From a bacterium (GTDB lineage Bacteria > Babelota > Babeliae > Babelales > Vermiphilaceae): DNA of 30,286 bases. The notes beneath the pieces were generated by a model that saw nothing but the letters and a program-made list of their open reading frames with translations, had not been told where the DNA came from and made no database searches. The first letter of the stretch is position 1. Each line of letters opens with the position of its first letter. Both the position numbers and the translations under genes were made by a program. Location of the stretch: positions 1 through 30,286 of the forward strand of contig JAKAUA010000067.1 in assembly GCA_021827875.1 (NCBI GenBank), written 5' to 3'. Below are positions 7,764-16,194 of this stretch, one piece after another.

Positions 7764-10229
7764 ATGAAATTGAAAAAATTATTACAGATTACCCTATTGC
7801 TCGTTTCATCAATGAGCATAACCTTGGCTGCCCCAAACGGGCAACAACCGGTTATTGATGATGCTATTATGGCACAAATGGCTGAGCAGTACCAAGATTT
7901 TATTGAAGCAAATCTAAAGCCAGTTATTAATGTCTTCCAAGGCGTTGGTATGGCTTGGGAAGATATCGCCGGTGCGGTGAATACCAAAGCAATTCAAACA
8001 AAAAATAGCGCACAAGTTATCAATGGTATCAGAAATACCAGATCATTCTTGGCAAGCGTTACCAACAGTGCCTTTGCTAATGTTGATATAGCAAATCTGG
8101 CTTACTTTGTTAAAATTGCCGATGCTTTTGTTAGTCAGCTTGAAGATTCGGTGAATTCTGGTCTCGCAGAGATAGCAGAACTCAAAGAGCCTGCCAAACT
8201 TACTGAGGCAGATCTGGACCCTGAAACTATCATTAAAGCGGTAGAAACATTGAGTAAACGATTTGAAACAGTTCAAAAACGAGCAAAAACTGCCGGTCTT
8301 ACCTGGTACAACAAATTAGCTCGTAATGTAGAAGATTATGTTATTCAACCGGCTAAAAAAGTGAGCCTTACTAAATACGCACTTCTTGGCGGTGTTACCG
8401 GACTTATCGCATTAAACTATTGGTTCCACTCTGATCACAAAGATACCTTTATACAAACATTCGCCAAAAAATTTCTAAACCGTGATCTCAACTGGTCTTT
8501 CCGCGAAAATCTTTTCGGATGGGCACCTCACTATGACGCTGCTTATAACCTTGATACAATATGGCATGATGGCGGCACTCTCATCGAAAAAGTTGCTGGT
8601 TCCGAAACAGCTCTTAAGGCATCTGAAGCGGCTATTAAAACAGCAGATATCGCAGCTCATCCATTATCATTACTCGGCCAAGCAGAACATTGGATTGTTA
8701 AGCAAAGAAAAGGTCAGCTTCCATTAGCTGAATGGCTTGTTCCCGTTGCATTAGTTTCTTACAAACAAGAATTATCTGACTTTAAAGATTTTATCAGCAA
8801 ACATACGTCCCGTGCCGCTAACTTCCTCAGAGGTGGCGAATATCGTAACAAGCGCGAAGAATCAGCCTTGATTAAGACTCTCAGCGACGTTACTTTTGAT
8901 GACATTGTTGGTAAAGAACACGCAAAAGAAATTGCGCAAAAAATATTAAAATATCTAGAAGATCCGGAACGTTTTGCTAGACAGAACTTGGTTCCTGAAA
9001 AAGGTTATTTACTCTACGGTCCGACAAGAACCGGTAAGTCTTTCTTTGCCAAAGCATTAGCTGGTGAAATTCAAGCACTTATGAAAAAAATGGGTAAACC
9101 TGCTGAAGAGTTCGGCTTCCTAGAGATTACTGCTGATATGATTACAAAAATAGGCTTTGATCGCATTATGGCCATGGTAGCGCAAATAGCCCCATGTGTA
9201 GTCTTTATTGATGAAATCGACTTACTCAATTTACAGCGTATCGGCGATAAGAATATGCTCGGTCAATTTTTAACGACGTTGAGCGGTATTACGGATGCAG
9301 ATCCTAAAAAGCAAATTATTCTCTTGGCTGCAACCAATAAGCCAGAAAATCTTGACTTTGCATTGCGCCAACACGGCCGTTTTGGTAAATCTATATTCTT
9401 CGATTTGCCTCCTTTGGAAGAGCGCGCAGAATATATTGCCAGACGTCTTGATGCTCTTGCTCTTGATGTACAACAATTTGATATCAAAAAGTTTGCACTT
9501 GAAACCCAAGGTTGTACCTTTGAAGATATTAATGCGGTAATCAAGGCTGCATTCCAGAAATCAAAAATCGTGGGTGCCGTACTTTCTCAAGAGTTGCTAG
9601 AACAAAGCTTTGATGAAGAAATACGTAATATTATTACCAAAGATGACAAACAGCTCACTGAACAAGAAATAGATATTATTGCTACCAATCAGGCTGCCCT
9701 TGCATTGTCATTCACTCTCTTAAATAGCGCTGACAAAGTAGCAAAAGTAACTATTCAACCGGTTGTTGAAAAATTAAAAGAAACATCTATCTGGGCAGAG
9801 TTCCACGATGCACACAGTGAAAAACAAGATCGCCTTGTCTATGGCAGAATCTTTACCTATAAAGAACATGACGCATTAAACCTTACTAATGCATCGGAAA
9901 AGATGAAATTGGCAAAACAATATCTTGCCGGTTCTGTAGCCGAGAAATTGTTACTCGGCACTAGCAATAGCTCATACAAGAGCTGGTACCGCAAAAGCGC
10001 GCTCAACATAATGCAAGAAATCGCATTTGACGGTATTGATCCAAAAGAATTGCCAAAGAAACGCGTAGAAGAACTACGTGATAAGGCATTCCAGATGTTC
10101 CAAGTATGTGAAAAAGAAGTAGAAACATTATTGAACACTAATAAAGAAGCGTTGACCAAGCTGATTGAAGCTCTCAAAAAACATAAGACGCTTACCGGCA
10201 GCGAAGTTGAAGCAATTATAAAACAGTAA
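7764..10229 (+). CDS. FtsH-like membrane AAA+ protein with inactivated M41 protease domain
   Basis: Encodes 821 residues. First hydrophobic segment about 5-22; an extracytoplasmic helical region about 24-200; a second hydrophobic stretch about 205-220 (YALLGGVTGLIALNYW); then an AAA+ module with Walker A GPTRTGKS (419-426), Walker B VVFIDEID (479-486), and the second region of homology ending in QHGRFGK (Arg539). This is FtsH topology. The C-terminal part aligns with the FtsH peptidase: IATNQAALALSFTLLNSADK, then KVTIQP, and LAGSVAEKLLLG. The zinc motif HEAGH is NQAAL (642-646), and the downstream Asp ligand position (GAxxDL) is also lost. I infer an ATP-driven unfoldase or scaffold without proteolysis, as in plant FtsHi proteins. 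The ATG follows GTGGAG. An extra region of about 150 residues lies between the second membrane segment and the AAA domain. Confidence 0.88.
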   Translation: MKLKKLLQITLLLVSSMSITLAAPNGQQPVIDDAIMAQMAEQYQDFIEANLKPVINVFQGVGMAWEDIAGAVNTKAIQTKNSAQVINGIRNTRSFLASVTNSAFANVDIANLAYFVKIADAFVSQLEDSVNSGLAEIAELKEPAKLTEADLDPETIIKAVETLSKRFETVQKRAKTAGLTWYNKLARNVEDYVIQPAKKVSLTKYALLGGVTGLIALNYWFHSDHKDTFIQTFAKKFLNRDLNWSFRENLFGWAPHYDAAYNLDTIWHDGGTLIEKVAGSETALKASEAAIKTADIAAHPLSLLGQAEHWIVKQRKGQLPLAEWLVPVALVSYKQELSDFKDFISKHTSRAANFLRGGEYRNKREESALIKTLSDVTFDDIVGKEHAKEIAQKILKYLEDPERFARQNLVPEKGYLLYGPTRTGKSFFAKALAGEIQALMKKMGKPAEEFGFLEITADMITKIGFDRIMAMVAQIAPCVVFIDEIDLLNLQRIGDKNMLGQFLTTLSGITDADPKKQIILLAATNKPENLDFALRQHGRFGKSIFFDLPPLEERAEYIARRLDALALDVQQFDIKKFALETQGCTFEDINAVIKAAFQKSKIVGAVLSQELLEQSFDEEIRNIITKDDKQLTEQEIDIIATNQAALALSFTLLNSADKVAKVTIQPVVEKLKETSIWAEFHDAHSEKQDRLVYGRIFTYKEHDALNLTNASEKMKLAKQYLAGSVAEKLLLGTSNSSYKSWYRKSALNIMQEIAFDGIDPKELPKKRVEELRDKAFQMFQVCEKEVETLLNTNKEALTKLIEALKKHKTLTGSEVEAIIKQ

Positions 10230-10237
10230 AAACAATA

Positions 10238-10266
10238 GAGAGCCTAGTGTAAATCGCTAGGCTCTC
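10238..10266 (+). terminator. Hairpin after the FtsH-like gene
   Basis: GAGAGCCTAG (10238-10247) and CTAGGCTCTC (10257-10266) form a perfect 10-base stem eight bases past the stop. Only ATTATAAAA follows, not a clean T run, so it may be a leaky terminator or an RNA-stabilising hairpin between the AAA+ gene and the small-protein genes. Confidence 0.65.
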
Positions 10267-10289
10267 ATTATAAAAATGGAGTTATTCTT

Positions 10290-10625
10290 ATGAAAAAATT
10301 AATAATTAGCATCTTACTTATAAGCAGTGCATACGCTGCGGCTCAGAATAAAAATCATACACCACGACCATTAGTAGAAGCATTTAAAGAAAAGCATGAG
10401 CAAGAATTATTGCTTAAAAAAATACGCGCTGCTGAACAAGATCAAAAGTCGATGACCGCAAAGATCAAATATGCTTATGCAAATACACAATTTCCTCAAT
10501 CAATAAAACAAAGCTACCAAAAAGTTCTGTTCTGTGTCAGCGCGCTTTGTGCCATTGTCGGCACCGCAGCTATCATACATCACCTCATAGGTGACTTCTC
10601 TCTTAACGCTAGCCTAAAAGGATAA
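10290..10625 (+). CDS. Small exported protein with C-terminal membrane segment
   Basis: Encodes 111 residues. The signal peptide MKKLIISILLISSAYA is likely cleaved before AAQN. A lysine- and glutamate-rich helical stretch (about 24-70) and a hydrophobic segment VLFCVSALCAIVGTAAIIHHLIG (about 79-101) follow. The ATG has a GGAG site. It is the first of six small exported-protein genes in a row on the plus strand. The next gene begins four bases after its stop. I do not recognise the family; a single-pass inner-membrane protein with its coil outside is the likely topology. Confidence 0.72.
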   Translation: MKKLIISILLISSAYAAAQNKNHTPRPLVEAFKEKHEQELLLKKIRAAEQDQKSMTAKIKYAYANTQFPQSIKQSYQKVLFCVSALCAIVGTAAIIHHLIGDFSLNASLKG

Positions 10626-10629
10626 AAAT

Positions 10630-10830
10630 ATGATTAAAAAAATAGTATTAATCGCATGCATAGTAGCTGTGCCAACCCTTACCGTTGCATTTGCACCGAC
10701 CAAGAGAAATAACAAAAAAAGTTATCGTGACTTAATCGAAGTAATAGCGCACAAAAAAGCACAACAATGGAAAAAAGAAATAAAAGATTTTTTTGCTTCG
10801 GTGATTGTCCATAACCAAGTTAAGAAATAA
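10630..10830 (+). CDS. Very small exported basic protein
   Basis: Encodes 66 residues: a hydrophobic leader (about 4-22, IVLIACIVAVPTLTVAFA) then a strongly basic, helical remainder rich in lysine (KKSYRDLIEVIAHKKAQQWKK). The gene follows the previous stop by four bases, and the AAAGGA overlapping the end of that gene serves as its ribosome site, so the two are translationally close. The mature part of about 43 residues could bind nucleic acid or membranes, but nothing specific identifies a function. Confidence 0.65.
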   Translation: MIKKIVLIACIVAVPTLTVAFAPTKRNNKKSYRDLIEVIAHKKAQQWKKEIKDFFASVIVHNQVKK

Positions 10831-10857
10831 ATCATCTATTCTTATGGAAGGTTATTC

Positions 10858-11284
10858 ATGAATAAAAGTATTTTAATTACTCTATGTTTGCTTATAACAA
10901 GTTTTTTGTGTGGCTCAAAACACTCTAGAGCACATCAATGAAGAAATTCGCGAAAAAGTAGTCGTTCTTCATGAACTTAGCGCAGAAGCACGAAAAGAAA
11001 AATCTGATTTACATAGCAATACTTCAGTTCATCTTATTAAGTGGGAAAGCGCTGTATGTATGGATATAATTAGAAAACTTGATCTTCTTCCGCAAACGAG
11101 TACAAATCAAAATGCACGAGATGCTTTTGAGAATCGCTATGACTATATGGAAGTAGTATTACATCAGATTGGTAACTGCCGATCAAATACATGTCCTCAA
11201 AATATGATCTCAGCCCTTAATTTAGTAGTTAGCGAAATTGCTTCAGAAGAACATCAGCAAGAATTAGATCAACTATTAAAGTAA
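10858..11284 (+). pseudogene. Small secreted protein with a frameshift after its signal peptide
   Basis: ATG 10858, with a GGAAGG site before it, opens a typical leader MNKSILITLCLLITSF, but that frame stops at 10939. From 10910 the next frame encodes 124 residues of soluble helical protein (AQNTLEHINEEIREKV onward). Removing one T from the run at 10902-10907 joins them as ...LLITSFCVAQNTLEHINEE, a normal signal peptide with a cleavage site at VAQ. So the gene is either a sequencing or assembly error, a recent frameshift, or an expression switch at the T run. If the body is made alone it would start at GTG 10910 with no leader and a weak ribosome site. The body has two cysteines close together (NCRSNTC) and is unknown. 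Confidence 0.72.
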
Positions 11285-11311
11285 ATTATCAATAATAAAA
11301 AGGTTTTAATC

Positions 11312-11737
11312 ATGAAAAAAATGCTTTTATTAGTCACTTTAGCTTCTATTACATCTGCATTATACACAGCGGAACAAGATACAACACAAACGCCTTCTGT
11401 ACACAGCCATGATTATGGGCTCAGTGCTAGACTCCGCACCATAACTATAGCTATTCCTTTTAATGCGCCTTCTTCACATTCTGTAATAGCCAGAACTGTG
11501 GAAAAAGTGCGAGAGCAAAATCAAACTGCCTTAGTAACACATGGCATGAAAAAAGCAAACACAACTAGGAATATGGTAATTACTGGAGAAGATGATCTAG
11601 AAGAAGACATGCAAATTCAAGTGTGCCAAGCATGCAATTTTAGCACTGACGATGTGGCTACTTTTACACGCCATAACTTTAGCAGAGATCATAGAAAAAA
11701 AGCATACCATACATTTCCGTCAGTAAATCACTTCTAA
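11312..11737 (+). CDS. Secreted protein with one U1/matrin-type C2H2 zinc finger
   Basis: Encodes 141 residues. The leader MKKMLLLVTLASITSALYTA is cleaved before EQDT. Near the C-terminus Cys105, Cys108, His121 and His127 make C-x2-C-x12-H-x5-H, with basic residues after the last His (RKKA). The five-residue gap between the histidines and the tail H..(R/K).H+KK are those of U1/matrin-type fingers, which in eukaryotes usually bind RNA; ordinary DNA-binding fingers have a gap of three. The segment IARTVEKVREQ (59-69) also occurs as IAKTVEKLQKH in the gene at 12364-13038, so these are paralogues. AAAGG precedes the ATG. A secreted finger has no obvious bacterial job, so host nucleic acid or protein is a plausible target (inference). 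Confidence 0.82.
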   Translation: MKKMLLLVTLASITSALYTAEQDTTQTPSVHSHDYGLSARLRTITIAIPFNAPSSHSVIARTVEKVREQNQTALVTHGMKKANTTRNMVITGEDDLEEDMQIQVCQACNFSTDDVATFTRHNFSRDHRKKAYHTFPSVNHF

Positions 11738-11764
11738 ATTTTAATAAAACGCAAACTATCAATC

Positions 11765-12349
11765 ATGAAATATCTGTTATTACTTATTACATCAGTTATT
11801 TTCAGCCAACCATCCTACACCAGTGAATTGGCACGGACACCATCTTCTAAAAAACAAATGATGCGGTTAAAATATAATGTGTCAAATAAAGTTGCTCAAG
11901 AAATTGAAGAACAATTAGAAACAATTAAAAGGATAAAAGCTCAACCATTTGAAACAAACACCTCTAAAATGGTCCAATGCCCACTATGCGACGCTAGTAT
12001 AAGATTCGATATGAAATGTTGGAAACAACATGAAAAAAGTAAACAGCATAAACAGAAGATATATGCAGCTCAAGCAATTCTGCGACAACAAAAATTTCTT
12101 GCAAATCAAGAAGATGACTCTGTTACTCCGTTAACAACTGCAAATGAATCAAAAGATTTATCTTGTCATGAAGAAGCCATTAGTCAAATAATTATACCGG
12201 CCCAATCAAAAGTAATAAATAATGGGAAACCGTTTTATTTTCGATGTTCATCATGTCAAGCACGTTTTGGCCACTATTATGAACTAGCCGAACATAAAGT
12301 CCTGCGCACGATAAATCATGCAAAAGGCCCAACATATAATCAAAAATAG
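11765..12349 (+). CDS. Secreted protein with two C2H2-like zinc fingers
   Basis: Encodes 194 residues. The leader MKYLLLLITSVIFSQPSYTS is followed by a basic helix with coiled-coil character (about 40-58). Finger 1 is Cys72, Cys75, His89, His95 (C-x2-C-x13-H-x5-H), ending HEKSKQHKQK, very close to the U1/matrin HxxGKxHxKK tail. Finger 2 is Cys161, Cys164, His177, His185 (C-x2-C-x12-H-x7-H), a looser variant. The two are separated by an acidic, serine-rich linker. The gene lies 27 bases after the previous zinc-finger gene and 14 bases before the next, so they are probably cotranscribed. The ribosome site is weak. Confidence 0.8.
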   Translation: MKYLLLLITSVIFSQPSYTSELARTPSSKKQMMRLKYNVSNKVAQEIEEQLETIKRIKAQPFETNTSKMVQCPLCDASIRFDMKCWKQHEKSKQHKQKIYAAQAILRQQKFLANQEDDSVTPLTTANESKDLSCHEEAISQIIIPAQSKVINNGKPFYFRCSSCQARFGHYYELAEHKVLRTINHAKGPTYNQK

Positions 12350-12363
12350 AAGTTATATATATT

Positions 12364-13038
12364 ATGAAAAAAATATTTTTATTGATTACTTTATCCGCAA
12401 TTACATCTATCCTACATGCTGCTGAGCAAGAACCATGGCAATCATGGGATTCAAATGGCAACGCTACCATAGCACCTTATCTTCTTACCCAATCAGATGA
12501 ATTCTATGCTGACGCTTCTGCATTCATGACAGTGGAAAGTGATACTGACTCGATTAGTACGATAGCGTATAACAATGGTACGCAGCCTACAAATGATGCT
12601 TTCATATCGACAGAACAGGAACTGGTCGAAGTATTATCTTATACTTTCTATCCATCATTTATACCGCAAACAACATTTGTGTATCATGATTATATCACCG
12701 TATTTAGTTCAAGTACTACTATTGCAAAAACAGTTGAGAAATTACAAAAACATCATCAGGAACGTGATAAGCGTGGAATGCTCCTATGTTCGTATTGTCA
12801 CTGGAGTACGAAGAATGAAACCAGCATGGAAGAACACACCTTTACTAACAAGCACAGAGATAATGCGGGACAACCAAGAGCACTCTGGTACGAAGAAAAA
12901 TGTCCTTGCGAAATATGCAAAATTGGTTTTTACAGAGAAGGAGGTATTGAAAAACATAACAAATGTGAAGCTCATCTAAAAAAGATGGTTGAAATCATGG
13001 ACGCTGCCCAACATGCTCTTAAAGATATATTTTTGTAA
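12364..13038 (+). CDS. Secreted protein with two U1/matrin-type zinc fingers
   Basis: Encodes 224 residues. The leader MKKIFLLITLSAITSILHA is cleaved before AEQE and is nearly the same as in the 11312-11737 protein. A low-complexity polar region (25-115) is followed by IAKTVEKLQKH (120-130) and two fingers: Cys142, Cys145, His158, His164 and Cys182, Cys185, His198, His204. Both fit C-x2-C-x12-H-x5-H exactly, with basic tails (HRDNA; HLKKM). It is the last gene of the plus-strand run. Spacing and finger type agree with the two preceding genes, so this is a small duplicated family. Its export, finger class and lack of enzyme domains make a host-directed role possible but unproven. Confidence 0.83.
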   Translation: MKKIFLLITLSAITSILHAAEQEPWQSWDSNGNATIAPYLLTQSDEFYADASAFMTVESDTDSISTIAYNNGTQPTNDAFISTEQELVEVLSYTFYPSFIPQTTFVYHDYITVFSSSTTIAKTVEKLQKHHQERDKRGMLLCSYCHWSTKNETSMEEHTFTNKHRDNAGQPRALWYEEKCPCEICKIGFYREGGIEKHNKCEAHLKKMVEIMDAAQHALKDIFL

Positions 13039-13099
13039 AATTTAATCCTCTATCGAGACTAAAAAATTGTCACGGTAACATTTTCTATCATGTATCCAA

Positions 13100-13552
13100 T
13101 TATAGTTTTGAACCAATACCGCCCCATGCATCAATAGTCTGCAAACGGTTTTCGTAATGATTACCTTTAAACGTTGTTTCTAACCACACATTTATACATG
13201 CAATGGTACGCTCTGTTGAAATGAAATCTGCCGGGAACACAAGCACATTGGCATTATCATCACTTTTGGCCAAACGTGCTATTTCTTCCGTCCAGACCAA
13301 TGCGGCATGAATACCGGCGAATCTGTTTGCTGCAATAGACATACCAACACCACTCCCACACCATAAAATACCTTGTTGTGCGTACCCTTTTTGAATAGCG
13401 GTGCACACTTCTTTGGCAAAAAAAGGATAATCTGATCGTTCTCCTGAAAAACTACCCAAATCAAGAATTTCTAGTGCTTTTCCAAACAATCGCTCTTTGA
13501 TAAACTCTTTTTGTTCATAACCGCGATGATCCGTGCCTAATGCAATTTTCAT
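13100..13552 (-). CDS. rpiB: Ribose-5-phosphate isomerase B
   Basis: Interconverts ribose 5-phosphate and ribulose 5-phosphate in the pentose phosphate pathway. The RpiB/LacAB hallmarks are present: GTDHRGYEQK at the N-terminus, SDYPFFAKEV (40-49), GILWCGSGVGMSIAANR (61-77) with catalytic Cys65, and DDNANVLVFPADF. The length is 150 residues, as usual for the family. The ATG at 13552 begins two bases after the stop of the upstream lipoprotein gene, so the two are translationally coupled; an in-frame TTG four codons earlier would overlap that gene and is less likely. The residue after GIL is Trp where Ile or Val is common, a mild variation. Confidence 0.95.
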   Translation of the reverse strand: MKIALGTDHRGYEQKEFIKERLFGKALEILDLGSFSGERSDYPFFAKEVCTAIQKGYAQQGILWCGSGVGMSIAANRFAGIHAALVWTEEIARLAKSDDNANVLVFPADFISTERTIACINVWLETTFKGNHYENRLQTIDAWGGIGSKL

Positions 13553-13554
13553 AA

Positions 13555-14229
13555 TTAGTCCCAAATAAGTGGTTCATATACTTTTTTATCAATGTACCCT
13601 TCAGCAATTTCAGACATGCACCAGGTCAGCGCCTCTTCTTTTTTTACTGACCTAAACCAGAGGTTAATCATCTGCGTTGCTCCATTAATAAGTTCATTCC
13701 CCCTAGAATCAGTGGTATTAAACTTTACTTGATACATAGCTTTTGGCCGTATATACAGTTCTCCAAAAAATGCTCGGTATTCCTGATCAAACTGCACCTG
13801 TTTTATTTCAACCGGAGTAACAATTCTATCATCAACGTCTAGAGAGATTGCCCATACAGGATCGGGCCCATCCAGGCGAATGGTACTCAGACTTAATACA
13901 TAGAAGGTTATATAACGCTTATTTTCATCCAGCTGTGCTTGTAATAACTGCTCTTTTTGTTCATCTGATAAATTAAAGCGTAATGCCCGCAGATCAACAT
14001 AACGCCTACGTACTTCATCTGAAAGCCATAGGGCATCAAACATTGCCAAGGTATTTACTTGGTCATTAATTGTTGAGGTACGTACATATTCATAGGGGCG
14101 TTCTACACAATCTTGGATGGTGCCCGCCTGATTAAAATTACCAAGGAACCAATGGGTCAGCCTACCTCCGCAGCCCGGGAGCAGAACAATTACACATGCG
14201 ATTAAGGTAAACTCGGTATACCACTTCAT
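13555..14229 (-). CDS. Putative lipoprotein of unknown function
   Basis: Encodes 224 residues. The N-terminal hydrophobic segment ends in a lipobox, VLLPGC, with Cys20 followed by GGR, so signal peptidase II cleavage and lipid attachment are expected. The mature part is alpha-beta, rich in aromatic residues, with no motif I can name. The ribosome site AGAGG is good. It lies directly upstream of rpiB with a two-base gap and divergent from a LolC/E-type permease gene, whose complex releases lipoproteins; that adjacency is suggestive only. With Gly-Gly after the Cys, an inner-membrane retention Asp is absent, so outer-membrane sorting is plausible. Confidence 0.8.
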   Translation of the reverse strand: MKWYTEFTLIACVIVLLPGCGGRLTHWFLGNFNQAGTIQDCVERPYEYVRTSTINDQVNTLAMFDALWLSDEVRRRYVDLRALRFNLSDEQKEQLLQAQLDENKRYITFYVLSLSTIRLDGPDPVWAISLDVDDRIVTPVEIKQVQFDQEYRAFFGELYIRPKAMYQVKFNTTDSRGNELINGATQMINLWFRSVKKEEALTWCMSEIAEGYIDKKVYEPLIWD

Positions 14230-14341
14230 AAGTACGCCTCTTTAGGTTAAGATAAGTAAGAAGGCTCAATAATTAATATTCAACAGTAGTAGCATAATAA
14301 AAAAAACTGCTTCTCTTTTACAAGGAACCGCACGCATATCT

Positions 14342-15577
14342 ATGGCAACCTTTCGATTTTTGAGTAGTTTACTCGCCTGGCGCTATATAAAGGGTAATAA
14401 AGAGAAGTCGCTTTCTACTATGGCACTTGTCTGCTTTTTTGCCATTCTTATAGGCTCCTATGCCCTTACGCTTGTTTCTTGTATTATGACCGGATTTGAA
14501 AAAGCAACGCATGATAAATTACGCGGCATACATTCGCAAATTATTATGCGTGCGCCCAAAGGGTATCTCAATTTCCCGCGCATTAAAGAAATTATAAAAA
14601 AAGAGTTTCCTGAAGTAACTGCCTGCAGCCCGGTAGGTTTTAAACACACGTTGGTCCATATTCCAACAGAACAAGATAGCAATACGGTAGTCGTACTCAT
14701 GGGCATAGATCCTCATCATGAGCAAGAAATAAAAACAATATCAGAAAAACTTATTGACCCTCAGGTACGGCACAATCTTGCGCCGTTATTTGATAAAAAA
14801 GGCATTGTCGTAGGCAAAAAAATGGCCTCTGCCTTGCAATTGGCCATCGGTGATTGCGTGGATCTATGGAGTAGCAATGATACTGATTATCGTAATAGTA
14901 TGAATTTTGAAAAAGTGTCCTGCACTATTACGGCCCTCTTTGAAACAGGAATAGAAGAATTTGATATGGGCATTATTTATTGCTCACTTGAGACACTGCG
15001 CACATTGTTTAATCAGGGAGTTGCTCAAATCAATGTTAATTTGATCCCTCAGGCTGATGAACATAAAACCATTATGGCGCTAAAAAAAAGATTTCGCCTT
15101 GATACCTATTCATGGAAAGATCTGTATCCGGCTCTTGTATCAGCATTAAAGCTTGAAAAATATGCTATGTTTTTCGTTTTCATACTCATTGTCATTGTGG
15201 CGAGTATGAATATCATATCATTACTTTTCATGTACATTATTCAAAAACGGCAGGACATTGCTATTTTAAAAGCCTGCGGCGCACCACAACAAACCATTAA
15301 TAGAATATTTATGATCATTGGCATAGGTATTAGTGTGTGTGCTGCATTGGCCGGTGAATGTATCGCGTTTTTAACGTGCCTTATTCTAAAAAAATGTCCG
15401 TTTGTGCATCTTCCTGACACCTATTATGTGTCTCATCTGCCGGTCTGTATAGATTACAAGATTTTCTTGCTGGTGTTTATTGTAGTGACCCTGGTGAGCA
15501 TTATTGCAAGTCACTTTTCTATACAACGCAGTAAAAAACTTATTATTTCTGCAGTATTAAAAGGTGATGTCTCTTAA
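14342..15577 (+). CDS. LolC/LolE-family lipoprotein-release ABC permease
   Basis: Encodes 411 residues. It starts with the family's AWRYIKGNKEKSLSTMAL segment and first membrane helix (about 25-48), continues SCIMTGFEKATHDKLRG (the family's VMNGFexxxxxxLxG), then a periplasmic domain (about 55-275), and three more helices in the FtsX domain (about 278-300, 322-348, 374-395). RQDIAILKACGAP is the cytoplasmic coupling motif. In E. coli LolC and LolE pair with the ATPase LolD to extract lipoproteins for outer-membrane sorting. No LolD or second permease lies beside it, so it may form a homodimer, as the single LolF-type permease does elsewhere. It ends overlapping the next minus gene by four bases. 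Confidence 0.88.
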   Translation: MATFRFLSSLLAWRYIKGNKEKSLSTMALVCFFAILIGSYALTLVSCIMTGFEKATHDKLRGIHSQIIMRAPKGYLNFPRIKEIIKKEFPEVTACSPVGFKHTLVHIPTEQDSNTVVVLMGIDPHHEQEIKTISEKLIDPQVRHNLAPLFDKKGIVVGKKMASALQLAIGDCVDLWSSNDTDYRNSMNFEKVSCTITALFETGIEEFDMGIIYCSLETLRTLFNQGVAQINVNLIPQADEHKTIMALKKRFRLDTYSWKDLYPALVSALKLEKYAMFFVFILIVIVASMNIISLLFMYIIQKRQDIAILKACGAPQQTINRIFMIIGIGISVCAALAGECIAFLTCLILKKCPFVHLPDTYYVSHLPVCIDYKIFLLVFIVVTLVSIIASHFSIQRSKKLIISAVLKGDVS

Positions 15578-16104
15578 TTGATCGGACAAAAACTGAGTAA
15601 TGAAAGTCCATCAGCCAAATACTCTTCTATCAGACATGCAGCAAATTCCGCTTTTTCATAAATAAATAATCCATGATTAGCATGCTTCATATCCCAAGAA
15701 CAAAAGGCATGGTCGCCAAAACCCAAATCAGAAGCTATTTGCTCCACCATATCTTGATCACGCATATTTTTTCTGCGATAACTTTCTTTAGTTATTTCTC
15801 TTACTTTTTTATTAAAAGGTAAATCAAAGGTTGAAGCTACAAACGATTCATGGTCATGCCAAGATACGCTATGATTGTCATTTAATTCGCCTCGGTACAG
15901 ACCACTCACTCCTTTAAAACAATCAAAGTCGGGGTTGTCTACAAAGTAGGCTGCTTTTACTAAATTGAAACATTCCGGTTGGCACAGCTCATGAAGAACA
16001 AGATCTGCTACTTTATCTGCGCCATGGATTGACACCATTTTGCGTGGTAAAGAGCTTAGTTGTTTTAACATTGCATATTTGTGGTGTATTTCTTCATTCG
16101 TCAT
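15574..16104 (-). CDS. Conserved-looking protein of unknown function
   Basis: The ATG at 16104 (MTNEEIHHKYAMLKQL) is preferred over an upstream ATG at 16188 because AAAGGAA lies six bases before it; this gives 176 residues. There is no leader or membrane segment, so it is cytoplasmic unless secreted another way. The protein has several Cys and His residues (HELCQPECFNL, SWHDHES, FCSWDMKHANH) and many acidic residues. The convergent lolC/E-like gene overlaps its end by four bases. I cannot assign a fold or role. Confidence 0.7.
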   Translation of the reverse strand: MTNEEIHHKYAMLKQLSSLPRKMVSIHGADKVADLVLHELCQPECFNLVKAAYFVDNPDFDCFKGVSGLYRGELNDNHSVSWHDHESFVASTFDLPFNKKVREITKESYRRKNMRDQDMVEQIASDLGFGDHAFCSWDMKHANHGLFIYEKAEFAACLIEEYLADGLSLLSFCPIN

Positions 16105-16194
16105 ACTATTCCTTTCTTTCTTAACAGGAGAATATCTATCGAGAGGCTTCTTTAAAACCATAGCGCACTTACCATCCAACATCAACATCTTTCA

